64,000 bases of DNA from CADCWN01 sp046328475 (GCA_046328475.1 JAXLWN010000033.1:1-64000); one strand, 5' to 3'. Positions 8,705 through 18,841 are shown, counted from the first letter of the stretch. Notes: generated from the letters alone by a model not told the origin. Made by a program: numbers and translations.

Positions 8705-9099
8705 CAGGCCATCGCGGGTCGTCGCTGGCGGTCAACCTGCGACTGGCAATTCACGCAGAGCGTCGCAAACGGTCGCGCCTCCAGGCGCTCCGGCATGATC
8801 GCCTCGTGGCAACGCTCGCAGATGCCGTAGGTCCCGGCATCCAGCCGCTCCAGGGCGCGATCGACATCGCGCATCCGCTCCTGCAACGTGCCGATCAGGG
8901 CCAGATCGCGCTCCTGCTCGGCGATATCGGTGGCATTGTCGGCCATGTGATTCCCGGCCCCGCCACCCTCAATCTGCTGGTCCATCCCGAGCCTGGCGAC
9001 CTCCGCATCGAGGCTGTCGAGATCGCTCTTAATCCGCGCGCGTTCCTGACTCAGTCTGTTGCGAAACATCTCCTGCTGCTTGGCCGTGATGGTGGTCAT
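8704..9099 (-). CDS. DksA/TraR-type C4 zinc-finger protein
   Basis: A 131-residue protein: an N-terminal coiled coil (QQEMFRNRLSQERARIKSDL through AEQERDLALIGTLQERMRDVD), then GTYGICERCHEAIMPERL and ATLCVNCQ, the CxxC...CxxC zinc finger of the DksA/TraR family. Such proteins insert the coiled coil into the RNA polymerase secondary channel to adjust initiation. The acidic tip residues of classical DksA are not obvious, so it may be a general-stress variant such as YocK/YteA. I chose the ATG at 9099; the longer upstream reading has no coding character. First gene of an operon with rluD. Confidence 0.85.
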   Translation of the reverse strand: MTTITAKQQEMFRNRLSQERARIKSDLDSLDAEVARLGMDQQIEGGGAGNHMADNATDIAEQERDLALIGTLQERMRDVDRALERLDAGTYGICERCHEAIMPERLEARPFATLCVNCQSQVDRQRRPAMA

Positions 9100-9332
9100 C
9101 GCGCGATCCTTTCTCGACTGCCCGCATACTCCCCACGGCGACTTATGAGCCGCGAAGTATAGCACAGGAAAGCAAGTATTATTCCACCTTCCGACAAAAA
9201 TCCGGCAGCCGGCGACTCCACTCCCCAAGTATTCCCGCCAGCCCCGCCACCCAGCACCGAAACGCACAACCCCACCCCTCGTCACACACACCTCACCCGA
9301 ACCACCCTCCTCCCCTCACCACCCATCGCGTA

Positions 9333-9352
9333 GGGCGCGTCGCGACGCGCCC
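9333..9352. repeat. Perfect 20-bp palindrome
   Basis: GGGCGCGTCGCGACGCGCCC reads the same on both strands. It sits in the 930-bp non-coding gap between the DksA-like gene and murG, which holds no supportable gene. Probably a copy of a palindromic dispersed element, since a GGGCGGGTC...GACCCGCCC relative is at 23083-23103. Confidence 0.6.
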
Positions 9353-9499
9353 GCGCCGGAACGCCACCCGCACCGCCATCCCCACCCGCCCCACCCAATT
9401 TCCCCAACGTGGCACGGTTCACCTCCCTCGATGGGTCCGTAGAGATAGCGGCACTCGATCACCCCGGCCGCGCCGTACCCACACCACGGAGACCCCGCC

Positions 9500-9567
9500 A
9501 TGACCACCCACGTCTCCAGCCACCCGTCAAAGTCCCCCACATGCGGGGGATTGAGGGGGCCAACCCC
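9500..9567. repeat. Dispersed repeat with GTCCCCCACATGCGGGGGA core and an adjoining ATG
   Basis: The core hairpin (9529-9567) is followed by TTGAGGGGGCCAACC. The same core lies inverted at 22962-22999. In both copies an ATG-ACC-ncc-CAC start (9500; minus strand 23021) sits about 30 bases before the core, so the shared block is longer than the hairpin. Confidence 0.75.
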
Positions 9568-9611
9568 ACCACAACCATCGCTCATCACCAGCGCCGCCGC
9601 CCTCCCCCCTG

Positions 9612-9948
9612 TCATGCTGAGCGCAGCGAAGCATCCGTGCTTCCCTTCTCTTCTCTGTGTCCTCTGTGTTCTCTGTGGTTCAATCCGTCTCTTCTTCGTC
9701 CGTCTCTGCGTCGTTCTCTGCGTCTCCGCGCCTCCGCGGTCTTCTTTTCTCTCTTCTCCCTTCTCCCCTCACCCTTCTCCCTTCTTTCCACGCCCCACCC
9801 CGCGCCCGGAGAAGGAGAAGGAGAAGGTTAAAAACCGCCAAACAACCCTACTTTCATCCCCGTAATTCACTTACACGTAACTCACATACACGCTTACACG
9901 CATACACACTGACGCACCGACGCACTGACGCACCGACACACTGACACC
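9612..9948. repeat. Compound repeat region upstream of murG
   Basis: Contains a TGAGCGCAGCGAAGCATCC element (9616-9640), CTCTGTGT and CTCTGCGTC arrays (9651-9745), CTTCTCCC/CACCCTTC arrays (9751-9790) and CACTGACG/CACCGACG octamers (about 9900-9948). No gene is supportable here; the frames that stay open translate only the repeats. Confidence 0.8.
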
Positions 9949-10032
9949 CTACCCCCACGTCAGCTATACTCACCGCCCGGCCACGGGCCACACGAACCAC
10001 GGCAACCACACGATGACACACAGCGAGGAACC

Positions 10033-11172
10033 ATGCGCTTGATCGTCGCGGGCGGCGGCACCGGCGGACACGTCACACCCGCGCTGGCAACGCTCGCCGT
10101 ACTGCGCGAGCGCCTGGCCGGCCAGCCGCTCGACGTGCTCTGGATCGGCACCCGCGACGGCGTCGAGCGTCGCATCACCACCGAGCAGGGCATCCCTTTC
10201 CGCGCGATCCAGGCCGGCAAGCTGCGCCGCTACCTCTCCCTGGAGAACCTGATCGACTTCGGCCGCCTCCCGGTCGGCGTCGCCCAGGCGCTCGGGCACA
10301 TCGCGCGCTTCCGCCCCGACGTCGTCTTCAGCACCGGCGGCTACGTCAGCGTCCCCACCGTCGCGGCGGCCGGACTGCTGCGCCGCCGCGTCCTCGCCCA
10401 CGAGCAGACGGCGCAATTCGGGCTGGCCAACCGCCTCAACCTCCCCTTCGCCACGACGATCGCGCTCCCCTACGAAGCCTCCCGCGCCTACGTCCCCGCC
10501 ACCAAACGCCGCATCGTCGTCACCGGCAACCCCGTACGCGCCGACCTCTTCACCGGCGACCGCGAGGAAGGCGCGCGACTCCTCGGCCTCGATCCGTCCG
10601 TGCCGACGCTCTACGTCACCGGCGGGGCCTTCGGCGCGCAGACGATCAACACCACCCTCGCGACCATCCTGCCCGACCTGCTCTCGCGCTACCAGATCAT
10701 CCACTCGCGCGGCACCCAGCAGGAGCGCCCCACCCTGGCCGACCTCCAGGCCGCCGCCGCCGCCCTCCCGGCCGAGCAGCGGGCGCGCTACGTCGTCCGC
10801 GAGTTCATCGGCCCGGAGCTGCCGCACGTCTACGCCCTCGCCTCGCTCGTCGTCGGGCGGGCTGGGGCCGGGACCGTGGCGGAACTGGCCGCGCTCGGCA
10901 AGCCCGCCATCCTCATTCCCCTCCCCGGCACCGGCGGCGACGAGCAGACCAAGAACGCCCGCCTCCTCGCCGACGCGGGCGGCGCGGTCATGCTCATCGA
11001 GCGCGACCTCACCCCGGACGGCCTGGTCGCCGCGATCGACCGCCTCCTCGCCCCCGCCGCCCGCGACGCCCTGGCGCGCATGGGCGAAGCCGCCCGCACC
11101 CAGTCCCCGGGCAACGCCGCCGAGCGCCTCGCCGACGAAGTCCTGCGCCTCGCCAACGGCAGCCCGCAGTAG
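10033..11172 (+). CDS. murG: UDP-GlcNAc:lipid II glycosyltransferase MurG
   Basis: A 379-residue GT28 enzyme that adds GlcNAc to undecaprenyl-PP-MurNAc-pentapeptide on the inner membrane face, the last cytoplasmic step of peptidoglycan precursor synthesis. Landmarks: LIVAGGGTGGHVTPALA at the N-terminus (glycine-rich acceptor loop), DVVFSTGGYVSVP near 98, HEQTAQFGLANR near 120, VTGGAFGAQTIN near 200 and VVGRAGAGTVAELAALGKPAILIPLP near 275. The length is normal. It shows this lineage keeps a peptidoglycan route. It stands alone, not in a dcw cluster, with arrays upstream and a hairpin terminator downstream. Confidence 0.9.
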   Translation: MRLIVAGGGTGGHVTPALATLAVLRERLAGQPLDVLWIGTRDGVERRITTEQGIPFRAIQAGKLRRYLSLENLIDFGRLPVGVAQALGHIARFRPDVVFSTGGYVSVPTVAAAGLLRRRVLAHEQTAQFGLANRLNLPFATTIALPYEASRAYVPATKRRIVVTGNPVRADLFTGDREEGARLLGLDPSVPTLYVTGGAFGAQTINTTLATILPDLLSRYQIIHSRGTQQERPTLADLQAAAAALPAEQRARYVVREFIGPELPHVYALASLVVGRAGAGTVAELAALGKPAILIPLPGTGGDEQTKNARLLADAGGAVMLIERDLTPDGLVAAIDRLLAPAARDALARMGEAARTQSPGNAAERLADEVLRLANGSPQ

Positions 11173-11186
11173 CCCCGCGTAAGAGA

Positions 11187-11220
11187 ACGCGCCGCACCGG
11201 GCAATTCCGGTGCGGCGCGT
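11187..11220. terminator. Bidirectional hairpin terminator
   Basis: Perfect 14-bp stem (ACGCGCCGCACCGG and its complement) around a 6-base loop, between convergent murG and the anti-sigma-like gene. No long T run. Confidence 0.75.
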
Positions 11221-11237
11221 GGCTCAACTCGCAGCAA

Positions 11238-12581
11238 TTACGGCTTCGGCGTGGCCGGGGCGCTCGGGCGCGTGGGCACCGGCGTTGCGGTCGGCGGCGG
11301 CGTGGCTGGCACCGGCGTCGGCGTCGGCGGCTCCGGCGTCGGCGAAGGCGTCGGCGCGGGGGTCTGCGTCTGGGTCGGCGTCGGCGTCGGCGTTGGCGTC
11401 TTGATGATCACCACCGGCGTCTGGGTGCCGCCCGCCACTTGCGGCGGCAGCGTCGCGGTCGGCGTCGCGGTCGCGGGCTTCGTCGTCGGCGTCGGCACCT
11501 GCGTGGACGGACGGGTTGTCGGCGTCGCCGTCCCCGCCGTACCGCCGGTCGGCGTCGCGCTCGGTCGCGGCGTCGGGGTCTTCGTCGCCGTGACAGCCGT
11601 GCCAGTCGCAGCGGCAGTTGTGGCAGTCGCCGTGGCGGTCGCCTTTGTCGGCGTCGCGGTCGCGCGCGGCACCTCGGGCTCCTCACCCGGCAGCGTCGCC
11701 GCCTGCACCGTCGGCGCGGGCGTCGGGGAGGCTGGCACAGGGGTCGGCGTCGGGCCATTCGCCACCACCGGCGGCGGAGTCGGCGTCACCGTCGGCGGGC
11801 TGCCCGGGTCGCCCGGTGGCGGGCTCGTGGGCGCGGACGGCCCGCTCGGCGGCGGCGTAGTCGTAACCGGCGGCGTGGACGGCACCGGCGGCGTCACATT
11901 GACGGCGGTCACCGGCGTCGGGCTGGGGCTGGGCGTGGGCGGCAGATTGGCGACGACCGCGCTAGCCCTGGCCGCAACGCCCCCACCCAGATTACCGGCC
12001 AGCTGATCAACGCCCCCGCTATTGGCGGCGACCACGCGCCTGGCGTTCGCATTCGCCAGCCCACTGATCGCCCCCGCCAGTTGGTCGAGCGCGACCGGAT
12101 TCGTCACCGTCAGGAAGGGTTCCGGCGTCGGGGTCGCTACCCCCGCCGTCGCGGTCGCGCCACTGGCCGACTGCGCACCGGGGGTGGCCGTCACAATCTG
12201 CTGCACGGCGGCAACCTGGCTCGGCACGCCCGACACGGTCAGCGTCGGCGCGGCCTGCCCGACCACCTGCGTGCGATTGGCGGTCGCCGCCCCGCGCTCA
12301 TTCCCGGCCAACCAGCCGACCGTCGCCGTGCCGCCAAGCGCGAGCAGCGCCAGCACCGCCGCCCCGAGCCGTGGGATGGCCGGGAGCAGGTGGCGCGGCG
12401 CGGCCTGCTGCCGGGCGGGCAGCGCCGCCAGCATCGCCGGGTTGAACGCCTGGAAGATCAGCAGCGTCTCGCGGCACTGCGCGCACTCGCGCAGGTGCTG
12501 CTCGACGGTGTAGCGTTCCGCCTTCGTCAGCGCGTTGTCGACCAGCGCCGAGAGTAACGGCTCGGCCTCAGAGCAATTCAT
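11238..12581 (-). CDS. Anti-sigma-like zinc-finger membrane protein with long Pro/Thr tail
   Basis: A 447-residue protein. Residues 1-40 (MNCSEAEPLLSALVDNAL, then HLRECAQCRETL) are a ZAS/zf-HC2 anti-sigma domain with the HxxxCxxC signature (H29, C33, C36). A hydrophobic helix follows near 71-91 (LGAAVLALLALGGTATVGWL). Everything after is low-complexity Ala/Pro/Thr, ending in about 200 residues of PTPTP repeats. With a single membrane pass the repeats would lie outside, in or across the wall. The start codon overlaps the stop of the ATPase/sigma-4 gene (ATGA), so the two are translationally coupled. The likely role is to bind the sigma-4-like domain of that partner. Confidence 0.75.
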   Translation of the reverse strand: MNCSEAEPLLSALVDNALTKAERYTVEQHLRECAQCRETLLIFQAFNPAMLAALPARQQAAPRHLLPAIPRLGAAVLALLALGGTATVGWLAGNERGAATANRTQVVGQAAPTLTVSGVPSQVAAVQQIVTATPGAQSASGATATAGVATPTPEPFLTVTNPVALDQLAGAISGLANANARRVVAANSGGVDQLAGNLGGGVAARASAVVANLPPTPSPSPTPVTAVNVTPPVPSTPPVTTTPPPSGPSAPTSPPPGDPGSPPTVTPTPPPVVANGPTPTPVPASPTPAPTVQAATLPGEEPEVPRATATPTKATATATATTAAATGTAVTATKTPTPRPSATPTGGTAGTATPTTRPSTQVPTPTTKPATATPTATLPPQVAGGTQTPVVIIKTPTPTPTPTQTQTPAPTPSPTPEPPTPTPVPATPPPTATPVPTRPSAPATPKP

Positions 12582-14227
12582 CGTGTATCCCCGGCCCGCC
12601 CTTCCGTCGGCGTAGTGGCGCTGGCCTCATAAAGTCGCTTGAAAAGTTTGCGGGCGTTGTAGAGGTGCTCGCGCACCTCCGCGCCGCCGATGCCGAGCAA
12701 CTCGCCCGCTTCGTCATAGGAATAGCCATGTTGTAGGCAGAAGGCCAGGCTCGCCCGCTGGTCGGCGCTCAAGTCGGCCAGCACGATCCGCGCCAGCACA
12801 TCGGCGCGGCGGCGCAGATCGATCGGCGTCGGCGCGGGGCGCGGCGCAGCTCCCTTCGGCGTGCTGCCCAGCACCCGGTCTTCTTCCGGCGGGGCCTGCA
12901 ACGCGCGCTGGTCGAGATCTTCGACGATCCGCGCGAGCGCCCGCCCCCGCAGCGCGCTCTCGGAGAGCAGCCAGTCGGACACGCGCGCTTCGAGCGACGC
13001 CCGCTCCGTCGCGCCAATCGTGCTGTAGGCGACATCGTGGATCATGCCGTGCGCGAAGCGATAGGTCACCTCCGGCCCGCCGTGCCAGCGAATGATCAGG
13101 CGGCGGCGGGTCAGTTCGCGCAACGCGGCGTCGATCGCCCAGCGGTCGGGCATCGTCGATTCGGTGACCATCGCGATGGCCCGGTAGGCGAACCGGGGGC
13201 CGATCGCGGCGGCGGCGAATAACACCTCGCGGGCCGTCGGCGACAGCGCGGCGATCCGCGCCTGGATGGCATCGAGCAGCGTGGCCGGGACTGGCGCGAG
13301 GCCGTCCCCCTCCCCATGCTCCAGGATCGCCAGCGTCGCCTGCTCGATCAGCAGCGGATTCCCCCCGGCCGCGAACGCCAGCGCCTCGACCGTCGCGGGC
13401 GCGAGCTCCCGGTCGCCGGCGATGGCGGCGATCAGCCGGGTGCTCTCCCCATGCGCCAGCGGCCCGAGGAAGAGCTGCGCGTGGCGCGCGATGTCGGGCC
13501 AGTCGTGCGACCAGTCGGCATGGTGGGTGCAGATGATCAGCGCGGGGCCATCGGTCAGCTTCGGCAGCAGCGCATCGAGCACCGCCAGGCTGGCGGCGTC
13601 GGCCCACTCCAGATCTTCGAGCACCACGACCAGTTGCCCGCCCTCCACCACCCGCCAGAGCGCCCGCGCCAGCGCCTCGATCAGCGGCCTGGTCGGCGGG
13701 CCGCCCCGATTCTCGGGGTCGCGCGCCTCCCTGGCGAGCGCCAGGAGCGACCAGCGCTCGGTCGTCGGGGCTTCCTCGGCGAGGCGCTCCAGCGCCGCCC
13801 CCAGCCGCGCCGTCGCGTCCCGCTCGGAACGCTCACCGGTCCAGGGTGCCAGCAGATCGACGAGCAACTGGAACGGGACGTAGGTCGCGTGCGAGTGCGC
13901 CTGACCAACGAGCCAGAGCGCCTGCGGGGCCTCTTCATCGATCGTGTCGCCGAGTTCCCGGATGAGCCGCGAGCGCCCGGACCCATTCTCGCCGACCAGC
14001 GACACGAGTTGGCCATAGCCGATGTGGGCGTTCCGCCAGGCGGCGCGCAGGCGGCGCAGCGGATGATCGTGGCCGATGAGCGGGGTTTCGGCGTAGCCGT
14101 CGGACGCTTCAGTTTGTGGGCGGAGGAGGGCGCTACCGCTGTGCCGGACGACGCGCGCGTTCGAGCCGCAGTATGGGCAGCGGGCAAGATCATTCGCCAC
14201 GGGCCGGGCACAGTGCGGGCAGTTCAC
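12578..14227 (-). CDS. Zinc-ribbon / AAA_16-like ATPase / sigma region 4-like fusion
   Basis: A 549-residue protein with three parts. Residues 1-24 form a zinc ribbon (CPHC...CPYC). Residues about 48-470 look like the AAA_16/STAND ATPase of LuxR- and cyclase-type regulators, with P-loop GENGSGRS at 79-86 (Arg85 where Lys is usual), Walker B region VVVLEDLEWADAASL near 201-215, and FAHGMIHDVAYSTI near the end. Residues about 485-535 match ECF sigma region 4: DLSADQRASLAFCLQHGYSY, then DEAGELLGIGGAEVREHL and ARKLFKRLYEA. No sigma region 2 is seen. It overlaps the anti-sigma-like gene by four bases. It is probably a signal-gated transcription regulator; the Arg substitution leaves ATP hydrolysis in doubt. 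Confidence 0.75.
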   Translation of the reverse strand: MNCPHCARPVANDLARCPYCGSNARVVRHSGSALLRPQTEASDGYAETPLIGHDHPLRRLRAAWRNAHIGYGQLVSLVGENGSGRSRLIRELGDTIDEEAPQALWLVGQAHSHATYVPFQLLVDLLAPWTGERSERDATARLGAALERLAEEAPTTERWSLLALAREARDPENRGGPPTRPLIEALARALWRVVEGGQLVVVLEDLEWADAASLAVLDALLPKLTDGPALIICTHHADWSHDWPDIARHAQLFLGPLAHGESTRLIAAIAGDRELAPATVEALAFAAGGNPLLIEQATLAILEHGEGDGLAPVPATLLDAIQARIAALSPTAREVLFAAAAIGPRFAYRAIAMVTESTMPDRWAIDAALRELTRRRLIIRWHGGPEVTYRFAHGMIHDVAYSTIGATERASLEARVSDWLLSESALRGRALARIVEDLDQRALQAPPEEDRVLGSTPKGAAPRPAPTPIDLRRRADVLARIVLADLSADQRASLAFCLQHGYSYDEAGELLGIGGAEVREHLYNARKLFKRLYEASATTPTEGRAGDTR

Positions 14228-14652
14228 CGTCCACCTCGAGACATGCGACGGGGTTTGGGGGGTCCACGTCGCTGTGGATAACTACCCAGAAGCGTACAGG
14301 ACTCCCAGGACCGGGTGCAACCGAATCGTCTGGTACGTTGGTCCTATTTCGGTACGAACGGAAGTAGCCCATCCCGGCAAAGGTCCCAGTACTTCCGGTC
14401 AGGTGGAGGTGAGCAGCGGCACGACCATCGCAAAAAGCGGCGAACGAACGCGGAAATACGCCCCATGACGCAACCGCCCCGCCTGTCTAGAAACGGGCCG
14501 AATTGCGGGACGAATGGCGGGAGGATCGGACCGGTAGGATGGGGAGGGTCCTCCCACCTCACACTGGCGACAGGGGACTTTCGGGGGAGGTTTCCGCGCA
14601 CCCAGGGCTACACGGATGAAGCTGCCACATCGCGGGCCAGACGGCCCCGAAA
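14228..14652. other. Non-coding gap, nothing recognised
   Basis: About 425 bases between the ATPase/sigma-4 gene start and the reconstructed end of radA. Only short overlapping open frames without family resemblance; no arrays, hairpins or RNA genes seen. It should contain the promoter of the ATPase gene. Confidence 0.5.
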
Positions 14653-16089
14653 TCACTCCCTGCGCCCAGTCGCCTGATCCCCGGCCCGCTTGCCAGCCCC
14701 GCCCGACTCACCGATCAGGACCTGGTTGATCGCCTCACCGACGGAAGCGCGGTGCGAATGGTGAGGCCGGGGATGCTAGGGAGTCGGTCGCGGCGGGCGG
14801 CCGGGATGACCGCACGGCCGAAGCCGAGGCGCGCGGCCTCATGCAGCCGCCGGGCGATATCGCCGACCGAGCGGAGTTCGCCGGAGAGGCCAATCTCGCC
14901 GATCATCACCGTGCCGGGGTCGATCGGCACGTCGCGGAAGGAGGAGGCGATCGCCCCGGCGACGGCGAGATCGACCGCCGGTTCGTCCACCTTCAGCCCG
15001 CCCACGACGTTGACGAACAGGTCCTGACCGCCGAGCGGCAACTCGACACGCTTGCCGAGGACCGCCGCGAGCATCTGCAAGCGCGTGGCATCCACGCCGT
15101 TCGCCGCCCGCCGTGGCATCGGGTTCTGCGTGACGGAGGTCAGCGCCTGGACCTCGACCAGCAACGGTCGGGTCCCCTCCAGCGTCACCGCCACGGTGGA
15201 GCCGGAGGCGCTCTCGGCGCGCTCCTGGAGGAACGCCTCCGAGGGATTCAGCACCTCGCGCATCCCGCCATCGGTCATCTCGAAGATGCCGACCTCGTTG
15301 GTGGAGCCGAAGCGATTCTTCACTGCGCGCAGGATGCGGTACTGCCCGAAGCGATCCCCTTCGAGGTAGAGGACCGCGTCCACCATGTGTTCCAGCACGC
15401 GCGGCCCGGCGATCGAGCCTTCCTTGGTCACGTGCCCGACGATCAGCACCGGCACCTGGGCGGGCTTGGCCCAGCGCATCAGCCGCTCGGTCGAACTGCG
15501 CACCTGGCTGACACTCCCCGCAGCGGACGAGACTTCCTCCAGGTAGACAGTCTGGATCGAGTCGACGATCAGCAGCCCCGGTTGATCCTCCTCGGCGGCG
15601 TCGAGGATCATGTCGAGGTTCGTCTCGGAGAGGACGTTGAACCCGGCGGTCGGCAGCCCCAGCCGCTCGACGCGCAACTTCAGCCGCTGCGCCGACTCCT
15701 CCGCCGACACGTAGAGCGATCCACCATTGCGCGATGCGAGATGGGCGGCCACTTCCGTGATGAGTGTGCTCTTGCCAATTCCGGATCGCCGCCGATCAGC
15801 ACCAGGGAGCCGGGCACCAGTCCGCCACCGACGACGCGGTTGAACTCGGAAATTGGCACCTGGATCCGCTCGTGGCCCGCGCTGCTGACCTGGTCGAGCG
15901 GTGTGGCCGCACGAGCGCGGGGCGACGGCCACGCGAGAGGGCCGAGACATTGCCACCGGTCGGCGCGTTGCGCGCGATGGCCGTCTCGTTCATCGACTCC
16001 CATTCGCCGCACTGCGGGCAGCGCCCGTGCCACTTCGGGCTGGTGAAACCGCAGTTGCTACAGATGTACTGTGAGGTCGCTTTCGGCAT
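14653..16089 (-). CDS. radA: DNA repair protein RadA (frameshifted)
   Basis: RadA is a RecA-like helicase for branch migration in recombination. The N-terminal zinc finger is clear (YICSNCGFTSPKWHGRCPQC), followed by QVPISEFNRVVGGGLVPGSL, a P-loop ending GIGKSTL, SLYVSAEES, LLIVDSIQTVYLEEVSSAAG, VPVLIVGHVTKEGSIAGPR, the KNRFG motif (RAVKNRFGSTNEVGIFEM) and a Lon-like C-terminal domain with VVGGLKVDEPAVDLA and IGEIGLSGELR. Frame changes fall near 15915, 15780 (in the P-loop) and 14745. After the last, the end reads SVGEAINQVLIGESG and stops at 14653-14655. The joined length, about 475 residues, is normal, so these look like sequencing indels. Confidence 0.85.
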
Positions 16090-16129
16090 GAGTCTTTACC
16101 ATCCTGAATCATAGGGCTATAGAAAGGGA

Positions 16130-16720
16130 TCACTCCGTCTCGGTCGGCGCGGGTTCGTGCTGACGCTCGATTCGCAGCCCCTCGTCGAGGATGATTCGCG
16201 CGCTGCCGGCATGAAGCCCCAGGCGAGATTGGCGAGCAGTTCGTCCGGGGCAACGACGCGCCGGGCGCTCCCGGCGTGGCGCGGCAAGAAACGCATCGAG
16301 TTCGACGCGCGCCCAGAAGCGCGCCTGATAGTAGAGCGCCGGGCCGTCGGTGCGCTGCGGATCGTCGACACGCTGGCAGCCGATGTAGGCGCTCTCGATG
16401 ACGCGCGCGGACGCCGCCTCGCGCACCGCGCGCACCAGGGCGAAGCTTCCAGCGTCTCGTCAGGCCTGCGGATGACCGCCGGGGAGGGTCCAATTCGCGC
16501 CATCGCCGGTGATCAGGACGATCTTCCCGTCGCCGCTGAAGCAGAGGCCAAGCACCTGCGTGGTCAGGCGCCGCGAAGGGCGGAAGGGTGGCGGCTGCCA
16601 GGTGGCCGTCACCGTCCGCCCTTCCCACTCGATTCGCTCTACTTGCACCGTCGCGCGCTGATCGGCCAAGGAGTCGCTCCGTTGCGATACGAAGGGCGAC
16701 ACGCCAACCGCGCTCTCGCC
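16130..16720 (-). pseudogene. NUDIX hydrolase, frameshifted
   Basis: One frame carries VERIEWEGRTVTATWQPPPF, then VLGLCFSGDGKIVLITGDG and NWTLPGGHPQA. A second frame continues with RPDETLEA, then VRAVREAASARVIESAYIGCQRVDDP and YYQARFWARVELDAFL. Together this is a NUDIX fold whose box would read GGH...E...REaa...rV; it lacks the standard REUXEE spacing because the frame breaks inside the box (about 16470). The true start is unclear; 16720 is approximate. Its end lies 40 bases before radA, so the two may be co-transcribed. Confidence 0.6.
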
Positions 16721-16820
16721 AGAGAGAAGTATAGCGTGATACCACGAACGAGTTTGAACAATTGTGGGAAGAATGGCGGATGAACTCCAGGCCGCACGGC
16801 GCGCCTGGAAGTTCCCGAGG

Positions 16821-18841
16821 CTACTCCTCGATCTCCGCAAGTACGGCCCCGGCAGCCACGACCGCGCCGATCGCGTAGGGAAGGCGGCGAACGGTTCCGG
16901 CGTGGGGGGCGGCGATGGTGTGCTCCATCTTCATCGCTTCGAGCACGAGGAGGGGTTGATTGGCGCTGACGGTGTCGCCGACCGCGACCGCGAGGCTGAG
17001 GATTTTGCCCGGCATCGGCGCGGTCAACGCTGCGTGGCCGAGATCGTGATTTGAGGCGACGAGGGCCGTCTCGACAGAAGGCGGGGCGGGCTTCGTCAGG
17101 CGATAGGTGCCGCCCGCCCAGGCGATCAGGTAGCCTTCGGGGGCGATGGTGCCGCGCAAGGAGAGCAACCGCACGCCCTCACGAATCACGAGTTCGCCAT
17201 TGGCGCGGCGCTCGACGTGGATGGTCGCACGCTCGTCACCAAAGCCGACGTGCCAGGTACCGCCATCGCCGCGCGCGGTGGTGAGCAGGTGGTCGGCCTC
17301 GGCGTGGCGCAGGCGGAGGGTGGTCCCGCCGCCGCCACCGGCTTGCCAGGAACCGAGCGCACGCCAGGGGTTCGCCGGGCGTCCGGTCTGGCGTGTGCGC
17401 TCCTCGCGGTCGAGGATATCGAGCGCGGCTGCGCCGAGGAGGATTTCGCGGGGGAGTTGGTTGCGCGATTCAATCGCGGGGAGCAGGGAGATGAAGCTGG
17501 TCGTCGTGTTGCCGGCGCGGAAAGACGGGTCTTGGGCGATGCGCAGGAGGTAGGGGAGATTCGTGGTCGGGCCGAGCACGGCGTAGTCGCGCAAGGCGCG
17601 GGTGAGCCGTGCGATCGCGGCCGGGCGATCTGGGGCGTGAACGATCAACTTGGCGAGTTGCGGGTCGTAGTGGACGCTCACCTCGTCGCCGGTGGCGACG
17701 CCGGCATCGTTGCGGATACCGGGGCCGTCGGGTGGCGCGAAAAGGCGGATGGGGCCGCTCGACGGCAGGAAGCCCGCCGCCGCATCCTCGGCGTAGATGC
17801 GGCACTCGATCGCGTGGCCGCGCAGCGCGACGGCGTCCTGGGTGATGGGGAGCGGTTCGCCCGCCGCGACGGAGAATTGGAGGTGGACGAGATCGAGGCC
17901 GGTGACTAATTCCGTCACCGGGTGCTCGACTTGCAAGCGGGTGTTCATCTCCAGGAAGTAGTAGCGGCCCTCGGCGTCGAGCAGGAATTCGACCGTGCCC
18001 GCACCGACATAGTTGACCGCCCGCGCCGCAGCGACGGCTGCAGCGCCGAGTTGGGCGCGCAATTCGGCGTCCACGGCGGGCGAGGGGGCCTCTTCGAGGA
18101 TCTTCTGGTGGCGGCGCTGGATGGAGCACTCGCGCTCGCCGAGGTGGATGATGTTGCCGTGGGCGTCGGCGAAGAGTTGGACCTCGATGTGGCGCGGGTC
18201 GCGCAGGTACTTCTCCAGGAAGATGCGGTCGTCGCCGAAGGCGGCGCTCGCCTCGCGCCGCGCCCCGGCGAGGGCGCTGGCGAAGTCGGCCGCGCGCTCC
18301 ACGGCGCGCATGCCGCGACCACCGCCACCGGCCGCCGCCTTGATCAGGACGGGGTAGCCGATCACCTCGGCACGGGCCAGGAGTTCGGCGTCGTCATCAC
18401 CGCCGTCGTGGCCGGGGACGAGCGGGACACCGGCGTCGGCCATCAGGCGCTTGGCGGCGACTTTGTCGCCCATGGCGGCGATGGCGCGGGGCGGGGGGCC
18501 GATCCAGACAAGTCCGGCGTCGAGGACGGCCTGGGCGAAGGTGGCGTTCTCGGAGAGGAAGCCGTAGCCGGGGTGGATCGCCTCCGCGCCGCTCTGGCGG
18601 GCGGCGTCGAGGATGGCGGGGATGTTGAGGTAGCTCTCGCGGGCGGGGGCGGGCCGATGGGATAGGCCTCGTCGGCGCGGGCGACGTGGAGGGCGTGGCG
18701 ATCGGCCTCGGAGTAGACGGCGATGCTGCGGAGCCCGGCCTCGCGGCAGGCGGCGATCACGCGCACGGCGATCTCGCCCCGGTTGGCGATCAGCACCGAC
18801 CGGAAGGGGCGGCAGGCCAGTTCGCCCGCCGCGCCGCTCAC
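16821..18841 (-). CDS. Acyl-CoA carboxylase alpha subunit (biotin carboxylase plus biotin carrier)
   Basis: About 670 residues when joined, typical of acetyl-/propionyl-/methylcrotonyl-CoA carboxylase alpha chains. It carboxylates its own biotin with bicarbonate and ATP for a separate carboxyltransferase subunit (not in this window). Landmarks: VLIANRGEIAVRVIAACREAG, KAAAGGGGRGMRAVE, FLEKYLRDPRHIEVQLFADA, ERECSIQRRHQKILEEAPSP, FLEMNTRLQVEHPVTE and, at the C-terminus, LVLEAMKMEHTI with the biotinyl Lys. One frame change lies near 18645 in a G-rich run. The ATG overlaps the ccmD-like stop by four bases. The substrate acyl-CoA cannot be told. Confidence 0.85.

Noticed and set aside
11251..12006. 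Gly/Val-rich plus-strand open frame
   Set aside because: It is the reverse complement of the PTP-repeat tail of the anti-sigma-like gene.
14344..14656. Small open frames in the gap between the ATPase/sigma-4 gene and radA
   Set aside because: They overlap each other on both strands, lack ribosome-binding sites and resemble nothing; part of the region is the true 3' end of radA.
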